Position numbers and translations under genes: made by a program. From Marinitoga litoralis (GTDB lineage Bacteria; Thermotogota; Thermotogae; Petrotogales; Petrotogaceae), in the NCBI RefSeq assembly GCF_016908145.1, contig NZ_JAFBDI010000003.1, positions 24,186 to 88,185 on the forward strand: a DNA stretch of 64,000 nt, given 5' to 3'. The notes beneath the pieces were generated by a model, which did no database searches, was not told where the DNA came from, and saw only the letters and a program-made list of their open reading frames with translations. Positions 1-9,600 of this stretch are shown here, one piece after another. The first letter of the stretch is position 1. Each line of letters begins with the position of its first letter.

Positions 1-517
1 TATCTTCACTATTATCGTATTCAATTTCTTTTAATCTATCTACTAATAATGAAACACCCTTTTTTTCTAAAACCAACTTTTGCTCCAAATCATCTGTAAC
101 ATTTTTATACTTTCTAATATCTTCTTCTAATAGATTAATTTTATTTTTTAATAATTCAACTTTGTCACTTAATATGTTGATTTGTTGGACATACATGTCT
201 CTGAAAAAACCAACTATTACTCCCAAAGATAATGTAAATAGTGGAATTTTTAACACTTCCCACGTTATTATTATATTTAAAAAATCATTATTGCTATTTA
301 AATATATAGATATGAAGGTTAAAATAGTACTAATTATACCAGAAAAAAGAGAAAGGTTTATACCGTATCTAATAGATACAAACAAATTAAAAATAAAATA
401 TGGATTAGGGTTAATTAAAACGTACCCAAAATATTTTAAATTAATATCCAAAAAAAATAATAAGAAGTTTATTAATATTATTTCGATAATACCAAAAATT
501 TTTTTCTGTTCTCTCAT
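1..517 (-). CDS. Truncated four-TM membrane protein with coiled coil (PelD-like N-terminus?)
   Basis: The gene runs off the left edge; I translated the 172 residues present. It begins MREQKKIFG after a GGAGG site, and its ATG overlaps the stop of the upstream PilZ gene by one base (TAATG). Four hydrophobic segments lie at about residues 7-23, 31-47, 53-75 and 93-110, with an NPNPYF motif before the second. A long Leu/Glu/Lys coiled coil follows (about 113-172). Four membrane helices followed by a cytoplasmic sensory part is the layout of PelD, the c-di-GMP receptor of Pel polysaccharide export, and a PilZ neighbour would suit that. The diagnostic GAF/GGDEF-like domain lies outside the window, so the identity is only a suggestion. 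Confidence 0.6.
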   Translation of the reverse strand, partial: MREQKKIFGIIEIILINFLLFFLDINLKYFGYVLINPNPYFIFNLFVSIRYGINLSLFSGIISTILTFISIYLNSNNDFLNIIITWEVLKIPLFTLSLGVIVGFFRDMYVQQINILSDKVELLKNKINLLEEDIRKYKNVTDDLEQKLVLEKKGVSLLVDRLKEIEYDNSED

Positions 518-1191
518 TACTTTTCCTCCAAATTATTATGTTTAGCTTTTATGGTATATAAATTGACATACCTAACAATATTTTTTTCTAAATCATATCC
601 AAGATTTAAAAACTTTAAACCATACAATTTTTCACCAAAAAGATTTTCTCCAATATATCGAACAACTCTTACACTAATTTCAGATAATATAAAATCCTCA
701 TCTAAAGTAAGGTTTTTTAATAAATATTCCTTTTCTGTATTTAATTCTTCTTTAACAGCTATTTGTAATCCTCCGGCACTTAAGTCTCTAGTTTCAAAAG
801 GGATTATCCTATTTTCATCTTTCTCGAATAATGTACCTTCTCTAACTATAGGAATTCTAAAAAATAATCTTTTTTGTATTTTATAGCATGATGTTGGTAA
901 ATATATTAATATATTATCCTTTGAAATATCTAAAACATAAGATTTTATCATAACATTAGAGCCTTTATTATAAACTCTTATGTTTATATTTTCATGTTCA
1001 TGTAATTTAATTTTTTGATTTTTATATACGGGAGGGAGAATTTTAGCAATCTTTTTTTTAAAATCTAAATCAATTACTCTGCTATTTCCTATTATATGTT
1101 GTTGAGGAAGTTCTACATCTATTAAATCTCCCACATATAAAATTTTTCTTACTTTAACTTTTTCTACAAAAACACTATTTCTCTCTTGCAT
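517..1191 (-). CDS. PilZ-domain c-di-GMP-binding protein, YcgR-like
   Basis: This 224-residue cytoplasmic protein has a YcgR-like N-terminal beta domain (about 1-105) and a C-terminal PilZ domain. Both c-di-GMP signatures are visible: RLFFR (the RxxxR motif, near residue 108) and RDLSAGGL (the D/NxSxxG motif, near residue 135). The first predicts nucleotide binding by stacked arginines, as in the family. The ATG follows an AGGAGG-like site (rc of acctcc at 1195-1200). It is co-transcribed with the truncated membrane gene downstream through a TAATG overlap, which suggests a joint role in c-di-GMP control of surface polysaccharide or motility. YcgR proteins brake flagella, but no flagellar gene is visible here, so the target is unknown. 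Confidence 0.85.
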   Translation of the reverse strand: MQERNSVFVEKVKVRKILYVGDLIDVELPQQHIIGNSRVIDLDFKKKIAKILPPVYKNQKIKLHEHENINIRVYNKGSNVMIKSYVLDISKDNILIYLPTSCYKIQKRLFFRIPIVREGTLFEKDENRIIPFETRDLSAGGLQIAVKEELNTEKEYLLKNLTLDEDFILSEISVRVVRYIGENLFGEKLYGLKFLNLGYDLEKNIVRYVNLYTIKAKHNNLEEK

Positions 1192-1258
1192 AATACCTCC
1201 AAGATAATGAATTTTTATTCTTATATATTATAGCATATTTTTAAAATAATTTAATAAA

Positions 1259-1289
1259 ATTAAAAAGTATAAAAATTATACTTTTTAAT
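1259..1289. promoter_or_regulatory. AT-rich 13-bp inverted repeat between divergent genes
   Basis: Arms at 1259-1271 and 1277-1289 are perfectly complementary around a 5-base loop. It lies in the divergent region between the PilZ gene and the fab operon. The core AGTATAAAAATTATA (1266-1280) recurs as an exact 15-bp direct repeat at 1307-1321. It could be an operator or a weak hairpin; no function is proven. Confidence 0.4.
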
Positions 1290-1323
1290 CACCCTTTAAT
1301 TATTATAGTATAAAAATTATAAC

Positions 1324-1347
1324 ATAATAGAACATATGTTCTATTAT
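1324..1347. promoter_or_regulatory. 24-bp perfect palindrome, candidate operator of the fab operon
   Basis: The perfect palindrome is centred on AGAACATATGTTCT, about 64 bases upstream of the fabF start codon. Perfect dyads of this length next to a promoter usually bind dimeric repressors. Fatty-acid operons are controlled by FapR or FabT in Firmicutes, but this sequence does not obviously match either consensus. Confidence 0.5.
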
Positions 1348-1410
1348 TTAAAGGTTGGCACAATGTTGCTAATTATTATTTTGGATAAAACATAAATGGG
1401 AGGTAATAAA

Positions 1411-2640
1411 ATGAAAAAAGTAGTTGTAACAGGTTTAGGAACAATTAATTCTATAGGAAAAACAAAGGAAGAATTCAAAGAAAATTTAAAAAAAATGACT
1501 ATAGGTATTGATTATATTACTCAATTTGATACTACAGATCATAAAGTAAAAATAGCTGCCGAAGTAAAGGATTTTGATCCAACGCAATATATGGATAAAA
1601 AAACAGCAAAAAGATATGATAGATTCTTGCAATTTGCAATTGCTGCGACTAAAGATGCATTAGAAGATAGTAAATTAGATAATGGTGAATGGAAAGAGAA
1701 TGCTGCTGTAATTGTGGCTTCGGGAATAGGTGGTTTTAAAACATTATATAGCGAATTTCAAAAAATGCAAGAAAAAGGACCTAAATCAGTTAGTCCATTT
1801 TTAATTCCTATGATGATATCTGATATGGCTTCAGGTGTTGTATCTATAGAATTTGGATTAAAGGGTCCTAATTTTAACACAGTTAGTGCTTGTGCTTCTT
1901 CTTTACATGCTATAGCAATGGGGAGTATGTTGATAAGGCATGGATATGTTGACGTTGCAATAGTTGGAGGGGCAGAAGCTACAATTGATCCAATGCCAAT
2001 AGCAGCATTTGCAAATATGAGAGCATTATCAACTAGAAATGATGATCCTAAAGGTGCCTCAAGGCCCTTTGATAAGGAAAGAGATGGATTTGTAATGGGA
2101 GAAGGCGCTGGAGTATTAGTGTTGGAGTCAGAAGAACATGCAAAAAAGAGAAATGCTAATATATATGGATATATTGAAGGTTTTGGGATGACAGGAGATG
2201 CATATCATATAAGCGCTCCAGATGAAGAAGGAAAAGGTGCAGCAAAAGCTATTAAAATAGCGTTAAAAGATGCAAATATTTCACCTGAAAAAATTGAATT
2301 AGCTAATTGTCATGCAACATCAACACCTGCTGGAGATGTTGCCGAAACAAGAGCATTAAGATCTGCTCTTGGTGAACATATAAAAAAAATATATATACAA
2401 GGTTCAAAAACATTATTTGGTCATGGATTAGGAGCAGCAGCAGCTATTGAGTTTGTAGGAATGATATTACAAATGAAAGAAGGATTTATTCACGGAATGC
2501 CAAATTTAGATAATATAGATGAAGAATTAATTGATTTAAATATTCCAAAAAAGACAGTTGAGTATAAGGCTGAGTATGCTATAAAAAATTCATTTGGCTT
2601 TGGTGGTCATAATGTTTCTGTAATATATAGAAGTATATAA
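1411..2640 (+). CDS. fabF: Beta-ketoacyl-ACP synthase II (FabF)
   Basis: FabF condenses malonyl-ACP with acyl-ACP in each elongation round of type II fatty-acid synthesis. The 409-residue product has the thiolase fold with nucleophile Cys161 in SACASSLHA, the first active-site His in CHATSTPAGD and the second in GHGLGAAAA. I take the ATG at 1411, which follows GGGAGGT, rather than the in-frame ATG at 1396, which would place that Shine-Dalgarno inside the gene. It is first in a tight operon fabF-degV-fabZ-fabH-fabK-fabD. The operon holds no fabG, acpP or acc genes, so these must be elsewhere. Confidence 0.96.
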   Translation: MKKVVVTGLGTINSIGKTKEEFKENLKKMTIGIDYITQFDTTDHKVKIAAEVKDFDPTQYMDKKTAKRYDRFLQFAIAATKDALEDSKLDNGEWKENAAVIVASGIGGFKTLYSEFQKMQEKGPKSVSPFLIPMMISDMASGVVSIEFGLKGPNFNTVSACASSLHAIAMGSMLIRHGYVDVAIVGGAEATIDPMPIAAFANMRALSTRNDDPKGASRPFDKERDGFVMGEGAGVLVLESEEHAKKRNANIYGYIEGFGMTGDAYHISAPDEEGKGAAKAIKIALKDANISPEKIELANCHATSTPAGDVAETRALRSALGEHIKKIYIQGSKTLFGHGLGAAAAIEFVGMILQMKEGFIHGMPNLDNIDEELIDLNIPKKTVEYKAEYAIKNSFGFGGHNVSVIYRSI

Positions 2641-2652
2641 GGAGAGGATAAT

Positions 2653-3492
2653 ATGAAAATAGGATTAGTGACAGATAATACATGTAATTTACCTTTAGAA
2701 TTTTTAGAAAAAAATGATATAGGAGTAGCTTCATTATACATTTTAAGAGATGGAAATCATATAAAAGCTGTAGATCTTTGTCCAACTACATTTTACGAAG
2801 AATTAAAGGTAGGGTCATATATTCCATTAACTTCACAACCATCGGTAAAAGACTTTGAAGAAGTATATAGAGAGATGCTAAAAAAATATGATTATTTAAT
2901 AACAGTGACAATTTCTGAAAAGTTGAGCGGTACATTAAATTCAGCCAGATTGGCTTCAACAATGGTGGATGAAAAAAGAATATTTGTTGTTGATTCAAAA
3001 TTAACAAGTTTTGGATTAGGTTTTTTATTATTAGAATTAAAAGAGAGAATTGAAAGTAATAATTACTCATTAGAACAATTAATAGAATATGCAAAAAACT
3101 TTTATAATACCATAAAAATTATATTTACCGTAACTAATTTAGATTATTTATATAAAGGTGGAAGAATTGGGAAAGCAAAAGCTTTGATGGGTGGATTATT
3201 AAATATGAAACCATTACTATCTTTAGTGGATGGTGAAATAATTCCAGTAAAAAGCGTTAGAGGATATAATAAAATGATAAAAGAATTAGTAAATTTTTCT
3301 TTAGAAAGAATAGATACTTTGAAATTAAAAAGGACAGCAATTATTCATACAGGTAACTTAAAGTATGGAACAATGATAATAGATGAATTAAATAATAGAG
3401 GAATTAAAGAAGATACATATGCATTATTAGATCCAGTTATAGGTACACATTTAGGACCTGATGCTATAGGAGTGATTACTCAATGGGAATAG
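2653..3492 (+). CDS. DegV-family fatty-acid-binding protein (FakB-like)
   Basis: The 279-residue protein starts MKIGLVTDNTCNLP, the DegV opening, and carries TVTISEKLSGTLNSARLA and the GGRIGKAKALMG segment typical of the family. DegV/FakB proteins bind one fatty acid and present it to the kinase FakA for phosphorylation. It follows fabF by 12 bases, after GGAGAGG, and its stop overlaps the start of fabZ. Its place inside a biosynthetic fab operon fits a role in fatty-acid carriage or sensing. No FakA (DhaK-like) partner is seen in the window, so whether it feeds a kinase is unknown. Confidence 0.88.
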   Translation: MKIGLVTDNTCNLPLEFLEKNDIGVASLYILRDGNHIKAVDLCPTTFYEELKVGSYIPLTSQPSVKDFEEVYREMLKKYDYLITVTISEKLSGTLNSARLASTMVDEKRIFVVDSKLTSFGLGFLLLELKERIESNNYSLEQLIEYAKNFYNTIKIIFTVTNLDYLYKGGRIGKAKALMGGLLNMKPLLSLVDGEIIPVKSVRGYNKMIKELVNFSLERIDTLKLKRTAIIHTGNLKYGTMIIDELNNRGIKEDTYALLDPVIGTHLGPDAIGVITQWE

Positions 3493-3917
3493 AAGGAATG
3501 AATATAGATGAAATAATGAAAATATTACCTCACAGATATCCATTCTTGCTAGTAGATGGCGTATTAGAAATTCAAGAAAAAAAAATTATTGCATATAAAA
3601 ATGTTAGTATAAATGACCCTTATTTTCAAGGTCATTTTCCCGATTATCCAATTATGCCAGGTGTATTAATAATTGAAGGATTAGCACAAACTGCTGGAAT
3701 TCTTTTAATGAAAGACTTAAAAAAAGATTCAATTCCATTATTTTTGGGAATAGATAAAGCAAGATTTAAAAAGGAAGTCAGGCCAGGAGATACTTTAATA
3801 TATGATATAGAATTACTACAAGAAAAAATGGGAATGTATAAAGTTAAAGGAATAGCTAAGGTGGAAAGCAAAGTAGTTGCGAGTGCAGAATTAATGGTTG
3901 GAATAAAGAGGGGATAA
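3483..3917 (+). CDS. fabZ: 3-hydroxyacyl-ACP dehydratase (FabZ)
   Basis: FabZ dehydrates beta-hydroxyacyl-ACP to trans-2-enoyl-ACP. The 144-residue hot-dog-fold protein has the family motif LPHRYPFLLVD and the catalytic His of GHFPDYPIMPGVLIIEGLAQ with the downstream Glu in the same helix. The ATG at 3483 overlaps the degV stop by 10 bases; an in-frame ATG at 3498 has GAAGGA directly against it, too close for a good ribosome site, so the earlier start is preferred. fabH follows after one base. Confidence 0.95.
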   Translation: MGIEGMNIDEIMKILPHRYPFLLVDGVLEIQEKKIIAYKNVSINDPYFQGHFPDYPIMPGVLIIEGLAQTAGILLMKDLKKDSIPLFLGIDKARFKKEVRPGDTLIYDIELLQEKMGMYKVKGIAKVESKVVASAELMVGIKRG

Positions 3918-3918
3918 A

Positions 3919-4800
3919 ATGTATATTACTCAAATAAATGTATATATTCCAGAAAATAAATTGGATAATAAAATATTATCCAAAAAATTCAATGTTTCTG
4001 AAGATTGGATATTAAAAAGAACTGGAATAAAAAATAGATACATTTCTAATATTGATATTTTTCAAATGGGCTTAAAAGCTGCTGAGAAATTAAATTTAGA
4101 AGATGTTGACACAATTCTTTTTGTTTCATCTATAGGAGCTCATTATGTACCTTATTATGTCAGAACATATGAAAAATTAAATATTGATAAATTAAGATAT
4201 GGAATAGATGTATCTAATGGTTTTGTAGGCTTTGTGACTTCACTGCATATAGCTGATGTTATGTTTAGGGAAAAAATTGCAAATAAAATATTAATAATAG
4301 TATCAGAAAAATTGTCAGAGCTTGTAGATGAAGAAGATATTAATACATCAATATTATTTTCTGATGCTGCAGTTGCAATGGTTTTGGAAAATAATGATAA
4401 TTGTGTTTGCGATCATAGAGTAATATATGATAGTGAATATTTAGATGCATTAAATGTTAATGATAATAAAAAAATTATAATGAATGGAAAAAGAGTATAC
4501 AAGTTTGCCGTTAGTAACATGAAAAAAATGATAAAAGATTACTTAAAAGACTACGAAGAAAAAATAATTGTTCCACATCAAGCTAATAAGAGAATATTAG
4601 AAAGTGTGAAAAATAATTTTAATAATATGGAGTTTTTAGATATTATAGAAGATTTTGGAAATACAGGAGCAGCAAGTATCCCTTTGACATTATATAAAAT
4701 ATACGGAAATACAAAAATAGATTTAAAAAAACACTTATTAATATCTGTAGGTGGAGGAATGACAACATCAGGTATTACCTGGAGGTGCAATAATGAATAG
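3919..4800 (+). CDS. FabH-like ketoacyl-ACP synthase III lacking the catalytic cysteine
   Basis: The protein is 293 residues, shorter than typical FabH (about 320). It keeps the fold and two of the three active-site residues: His220 in VPHQANKR and Asn248 in DFGNTGAAS. The usual nucleophile motif (D-V-S-A-A-C-A-G-F in canonical enzymes) reads DVSNGFVGF here, so Cys is replaced by Phe102. A normal acyl-enzyme intermediate therefore cannot form. It may decarboxylate malonyl-ACP, bind acyl groups without condensing them, or be decaying, although the frame is intact and tightly packed in the operon (start one base after fabZ, end overlapping fabK by eight). A second, active FabH may exist elsewhere in the genome. 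Confidence 0.85.
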   Translation: MYITQINVYIPENKLDNKILSKKFNVSEDWILKRTGIKNRYISNIDIFQMGLKAAEKLNLEDVDTILFVSSIGAHYVPYYVRTYEKLNIDKLRYGIDVSNGFVGFVTSLHIADVMFREKIANKILIIVSEKLSELVDEEDINTSILFSDAAVAMVLENNDNCVCDHRVIYDSEYLDALNVNDNKKIIMNGKRVYKFAVSNMKKMIKDYLKDYEEKIIVPHQANKRILESVKNNFNNMEFLDIIEDFGNTGAASIPLTLYKIYGNTKIDLKKHLLISVGGGMTTSGITWRCNNE

Positions 4801-5704
4801 AGTTACACAATTGCTTGGTATTAAATATCCTATTTTAGAAGGTGGAATGGCTTGGGTTGGCACTCCAAAATTAGCTGCTGCAGTTTCTGAAGCAGGAGGA
4901 TTAGGCACAATAGGTGCAGGTAGTATGACACCAGAGATTTTAAAAGATGCTATAAAAACTATAAAAGATTTTACTAATAAACCGTTTGCAGTAAATATAA
5001 TATTGGTAAATCCCTATGCTGATCAATTAGTTGAAATAGTCAAAGAAGAAAATGTCCCTATAGTTATATTTGGAGCAGGTAATCCTGGGAAATATATACC
5101 TTCATTAAAAGAAACAAATATAAAAGTATTAGCTGTTGTATCTTCAGAAAATTTAGCAATTAGACTTGAAAAAATAGGAGTTGATGCAATTATTGGTGAA
5201 GGTATGGAATGTGGAGGCCATATTGGAGATGTCTCAACAATGGTGTTAATACCAAAACTAGTTGATGTATTAAATGTTCCTGTAATTGCAGCAGGTGGAA
5301 TAGCAGATATAAGAGGTATGAAAGCTGCATTTGAATTAGGTGCTGAAGGAATTCAAATGGGAACTAGATTTATAGCAACTTATGAATGTGAAGCGCATGA
5401 AAATTATAAGAATCTAATATTAAAAGCTGGAATAAGAGATGCAATAGTTACAGGAGCTGCTATTGGGCATCCTGCAAGAGTGATAAAGACTAAATTTGCA
5501 AAAAAAATAAAAAGTTTAGAATTACAGTCTCCAGAAGAAGCGGAAGAAATGTTAGTTGGTAGTTTAAAAAATGCATTTTTATATGGAGATTTAGATAATG
5601 GATCGTTTATGGCAGGTCAAAGTGCAGGTTTAATAAATGAAATTAAAAGTGTAAAAGAAATTATTGAAGAGTTTGGAAAAGAAATAAGTGAGGTGTTAAA
5701 ATGA
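4793..5704 (+). CDS. fabK: Enoyl-ACP reductase II (FabK), FMN-dependent
   Basis: FabK reduces trans-2-enoyl-ACP with NAD(P)H through FMN, the last step of each elongation cycle, replacing FabI. The 303-residue TIM-barrel protein of the nitronate-monooxygenase family shows GGMAWVGTPKLAAAVSEAGG near the N-terminus, the GMECGGHIGD segment with the conserved His, and GGIADIRGMKAA and GAEGIQMGTRF for FMN phosphate binding. It has its own GGAGGT site inside the end of fabH, with an 8-base overlap. Its stop overlaps the fabD start by four bases, so translation is probably coupled. Confidence 0.95.
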   Translation: MNRVTQLLGIKYPILEGGMAWVGTPKLAAAVSEAGGLGTIGAGSMTPEILKDAIKTIKDFTNKPFAVNIILVNPYADQLVEIVKEENVPIVIFGAGNPGKYIPSLKETNIKVLAVVSSENLAIRLEKIGVDAIIGEGMECGGHIGDVSTMVLIPKLVDVLNVPVIAAGGIADIRGMKAAFELGAEGIQMGTRFIATYECEAHENYKNLILKAGIRDAIVTGAAIGHPARVIKTKFAKKIKSLELQSPEEAEEMLVGSLKNAFLYGDLDNGSFMAGQSAGLINEIKSVKEIIEEFGKEISEVLK

Positions 5705-6588
5705 TTGCCTTTGTATTTCCTGGACAAGGATCACAAAAATTAGGTATGGGAAAAGAAATTTTAGATAAGTATCCTGAATATAATGAATATTTAGATAAAG
5801 CATCAAAGGTTATAAATGTTGATCTGAAATCAATTATTTTTGGAGACGATGAAAAAATATTAACATTGACTGAAAATGCTCAACCAGCGTTATTAAGTAT
5901 TTCATATATTATATATTTGTATGCAACAGAAAAATTAAATATACATCCTGATATTGTAGCAGGTCATTCATTAGGTGAGTGGACAGCTTTAGTTGCTTCA
6001 GATGTAATTTCTTTTGAAGAAGGAGTACAATTAGTTAGATTAAGAGGAAAATACATGAGTGAAGCATGCCCTCCAGGTGTAGGAAGTATGGGAGCGGTAA
6101 TTGGATTGGATATTAATCGAGTAAGAGAATTAATAGATAAATTTGAGAATATCAATATAGCTAATCATAATGCTTTGGATCAAATAGTTATTAGTGGAGA
6201 TAAGAAAGAAGTAGTTGAGGCATTGGAATTATTAAAAGAAAATGGAGCAAAAAAAGTAGTAGAGTTGAATGTTAGCGGCCCTTTCCATTCAAAATTAATA
6301 AAACAAGCTCAAGAAAAGTTAGCAGAAAATTTAAAAGACACTGAATTTAATAAACCAAAATATAATCTTATTCAAAATTACACAGGTGATGTGGAAAATG
6401 ACCCTAAAAAGATAAAAGAAAACATAATTAATCAAATTACAGGAACAGTAAGGTGGGTAGATAGTGTTAAAAAGATGAAAGAATTAGGAGTTACAGAAGT
6501 ATATGAAGTAGGGCCAGGAAAGGTATTAACAGGTTTGGTAAAAAGAATAGATAAAAGTTTAAATCCAAAAAGTATTTTGAGTATATAA
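5701..6588 (+). CDS. fabD: Malonyl-CoA:ACP transacylase (FabD)
   Basis: FabD moves malonyl groups from CoA to ACP to supply the condensing enzymes. The 295-residue protein starts with the FPGQGSQ motif, has the nucleophile Ser90 in GHSLGEW, and a His in NVSGPFHSKL. It is the last gene of the fab operon, joined to fabK by an ATGA overlap, and is followed within 25 bases by a strong hairpin that also ends polC from the other side. Confidence 0.96.
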   Translation: MIAFVFPGQGSQKLGMGKEILDKYPEYNEYLDKASKVINVDLKSIIFGDDEKILTLTENAQPALLSISYIIYLYATEKLNIHPDIVAGHSLGEWTALVASDVISFEEGVQLVRLRGKYMSEACPPGVGSMGAVIGLDINRVRELIDKFENINIANHNALDQIVISGDKKEVVEALELLKENGAKKVVELNVSGPFHSKLIKQAQEKLAENLKDTEFNKPKYNLIQNYTGDVENDPKKIKENIINQITGTVRWVDSVKKMKELGVTEVYEVGPGKVLTGLVKRIDKSLNPKSILSI

Positions 6589-6610
6589 AATTAATCACAA
6601 GACAGCCAAA

Positions 6611-6643
6611 AAAAGAAATCCAGCTATTTGCTGGATTTCTTTT
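6611..6643. terminator. Bidirectional terminator between fabD and polC
   Basis: Stem arms at about 6612-6624 and 6630-6642 pair perfectly around a 5-base loop, with A-runs on the left and T-runs on the right, so both the fab operon (plus) and polC (minus) can end here. The polC stop codon begins at the edge of the hairpin. Confidence 0.85.
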
Positions 6644-9600
6644 ACATAAATCCTTCAAATAAATTAACTTGATTTTTTTCTGGAAGTCCTTTTAACATTC
6701 CTAATTTTTTAAAAGTTTCTACTGTAGTTTTATTAATACCAGTTCTATTTAATAAATCTTCGATGGATAAGAACTCTTTTTCTTTTCTTGCTTCAAGAAT
6801 ACTAATTGCAGCTTTTTCTCCTAAGTTTGGCACTTTAATAAATGGTATTCTCAAATTATTTTCTTCAATAATAAAATTCTTAGCATCAGATTTATATATA
6901 TCAGGAGGTAAAAATCCAAAACCACGTAATAACATTTCGTATGCTATTTCTAACACTGTGAGTTCATTTTTCTCTTTTACATCTAATGATTTTAATGATT
7001 TTAATTCAAAAATTCTAGATCTAATTGCATTTTTCCCTTTAAGAATAACTTCGATATTAAATTCATCGCCCTTTACAGAAAAGTATGTTGCATAAAAAGC
7101 AAGGGGATAATGAACTTTGAAATAAGCAATTCTAAAAGCCATACTAACATATGCAGCAGCATGGGCTTTTGGGAAAAGATATTTTATTTTTTTACAAGAA
7201 TTAATAAACCATTCTGGAACATTATTCTTTTTCATTTCTTCTTCATCTTCATCTGCAAGACCTTTTCCTTTTCTAACCTTCTCCATAATAAAGAAAGAGT
7301 GTTTTTTATCTAGGCCTTTTTGTATTAAATAATTCATAATATCATCACGACATGCAATAACTTCATCAACAGTTGCCTGTTTTGAAACTATTAAATCTCT
7401 AGCATTATTTAACCAAACATCGGTACCATGAGATAAACCTGATATTCTAACCAATGCAGCAAATGTTTTTGGTTTTGTTTCTTCTAACATTCCTCTAACA
7501 AATTGTGTTCCGAATTCTGGAATTCCTAATGTTCCAACAGTTGTTCTTAAATCAGATGTTAAATCAATACCTAAAGCTTTAGAAGAAGAAAAAATAGACA
7601 TTGTTTCTTTATCATCCATTTTTATTTTATTATATTCAACCCCAGTTAAATCACTTAACATTTTTAAAAAGGTAGGGTCATCGTGTCCAAGTGCGTCTAA
7701 CTTAACCAAATCATCATGAATAACATGATAATCAAAATGTGTTGTCATAGTGTCTGCCTTTCTATCATTTGCTGGAAATTGAACAGGAGTAAAGTCATAT
7801 ACTTCCATATTTTTAGGTACAATCATTAAACCACCTGGATGTTGTCCAGTTGTTCTTCTAGCACCTTCTATTTTTTTTGCTAATCTAATTATTTCAGGGG
7901 TTTTTAATTCTTCTCCAATTTCTTCAGAATATTTTCTTACATATCCATAGGCTGTTTTTTCTGCAACTGTAGATATAGTACCAGCTCTAAAAACATGATC
8001 AGATCCGAATAATTCTTCTATGAACTTATGAGCTCTAGACTGATATTCTCCAGAAAAGTTTAAATCTATATCAGGAACTTTATCTCCTTCAAATCCCATA
8101 AATGTTTCAAAAGGAATATCTTGACCATTTTTATATAGCTCTGTTCCGCACTTTGGACATTTCTTATCTGGTAAATCATATCCAGAATCATATGAACCAT
8201 CAGTAATAAACTCGCTATACTTACATTCTGGGCATATATAATGAGGAGGCAAAGGATTAACCTCTGTAATTCCCATCATTGTAGCTACTAATGAAGATCC
8301 TACAGAACCTCTTGAACCAACTAAATACCCATCATCATTTGATTTTTTTACAATTTTTTGAGCCATTAAATATAAAACAGCATATCCGTGATTAATAATA
8401 GAGTTTAATTCTCTTTCAATTCTTGCTTTAACAATTTCAGGTAATGGATCACCGTATAATTCTTTAGCTGTTTTCCAACTTAATTCTCTAACGGTGTCAT
8501 CAGCACCTTCTATTATTGGAGGGTGCAGTTTGCCTTCTAATGGTTTTATTTCTTCAATCAAATCAGCAATTTTATTTGTGTTTTCTATGACTATTTCCTT
8601 AGCTATATTGTCATCTTCAAATATTTCGTATGCAGCTTCTAACATTTCATCTGTTGTTCTAAAATGTTTATTAGAATCATATACAGATTTCTTTTGTCCT
8701 TTTGTTGCTGAACCTATAATTAAAGCATCTCTAGCTTTTTTATCTTCTATATTTAAATAATGAGCATTACTAGTCATAACAACAGGTATATTAAATTTTT
8801 TAGCTGATTTATACAGATATTTGAAAAAATCTTTTATCTTTTCTTTTTCTACTCCACGATGTTCAATACTATCTAAAGGTTGAATTTCTATATAATCAAA
8901 TAAACTAATTAAATCATCTATTTCTGCTTCTGAAGCACCTTTAGAATATTCTTCGAATATAATGTTCTTTGAACATCCACTACCAATTAATAACCCATTT
9001 CTATTTTCAAGTAGTTCACTTAATAATACTGTAGTATCTCTATAGAAATATTCTGTATGAGCTTTAGAAACTAATTTGTATAAATTTTTTAAACCGGTTC
9101 TATTTTTGACTAATACTGTAGTATGATATTTTCTAAGCTTTTTAAAATCAATCATTTTTTCTAGATTTATTAAATCGTTTATTTTTTTGATTCCTCTTCC
9201 TTTGGCTTTATCTAATAATTTTAAGAAAGCATATGCAGTTACTTTAGCATCCTCATGAGCTCTATGATGTTCAAAATCTCCCAATCCTAATGCATTAACA
9301 ACTTTATCAAGAGAATGACCGCCTCTTAAATTCAATAGGGCTCTAGCCATAGCTAAAGTATCAATATATGGTATTTTTATTTCTATATCCATTATATCTT
9401 TTACCCAACGTCTTAAAAACCTATAATCAAAATTTGCGTTGTGAGCAACTAAAATTGAGTTTTCAATAAATTTCATAAATTCTGGTAAAACTTCATTAAT
9501 ATCAGGTGCATCTCTAAGCATTTCATTTGTAATACCAGTAATTTCTTGTATTTTTTGAGGTACATTTTTTTTAGGTTTAACTAATTTATGAAAAACATCT

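Noticed and set aside
1356..1371. Sigma-54-like TTGGCAC...TTGCT before fabF
   Set aside because: The GG and GC elements are separated by 9 bases instead of the strict 10, and no sigma-54 activator gene is near.
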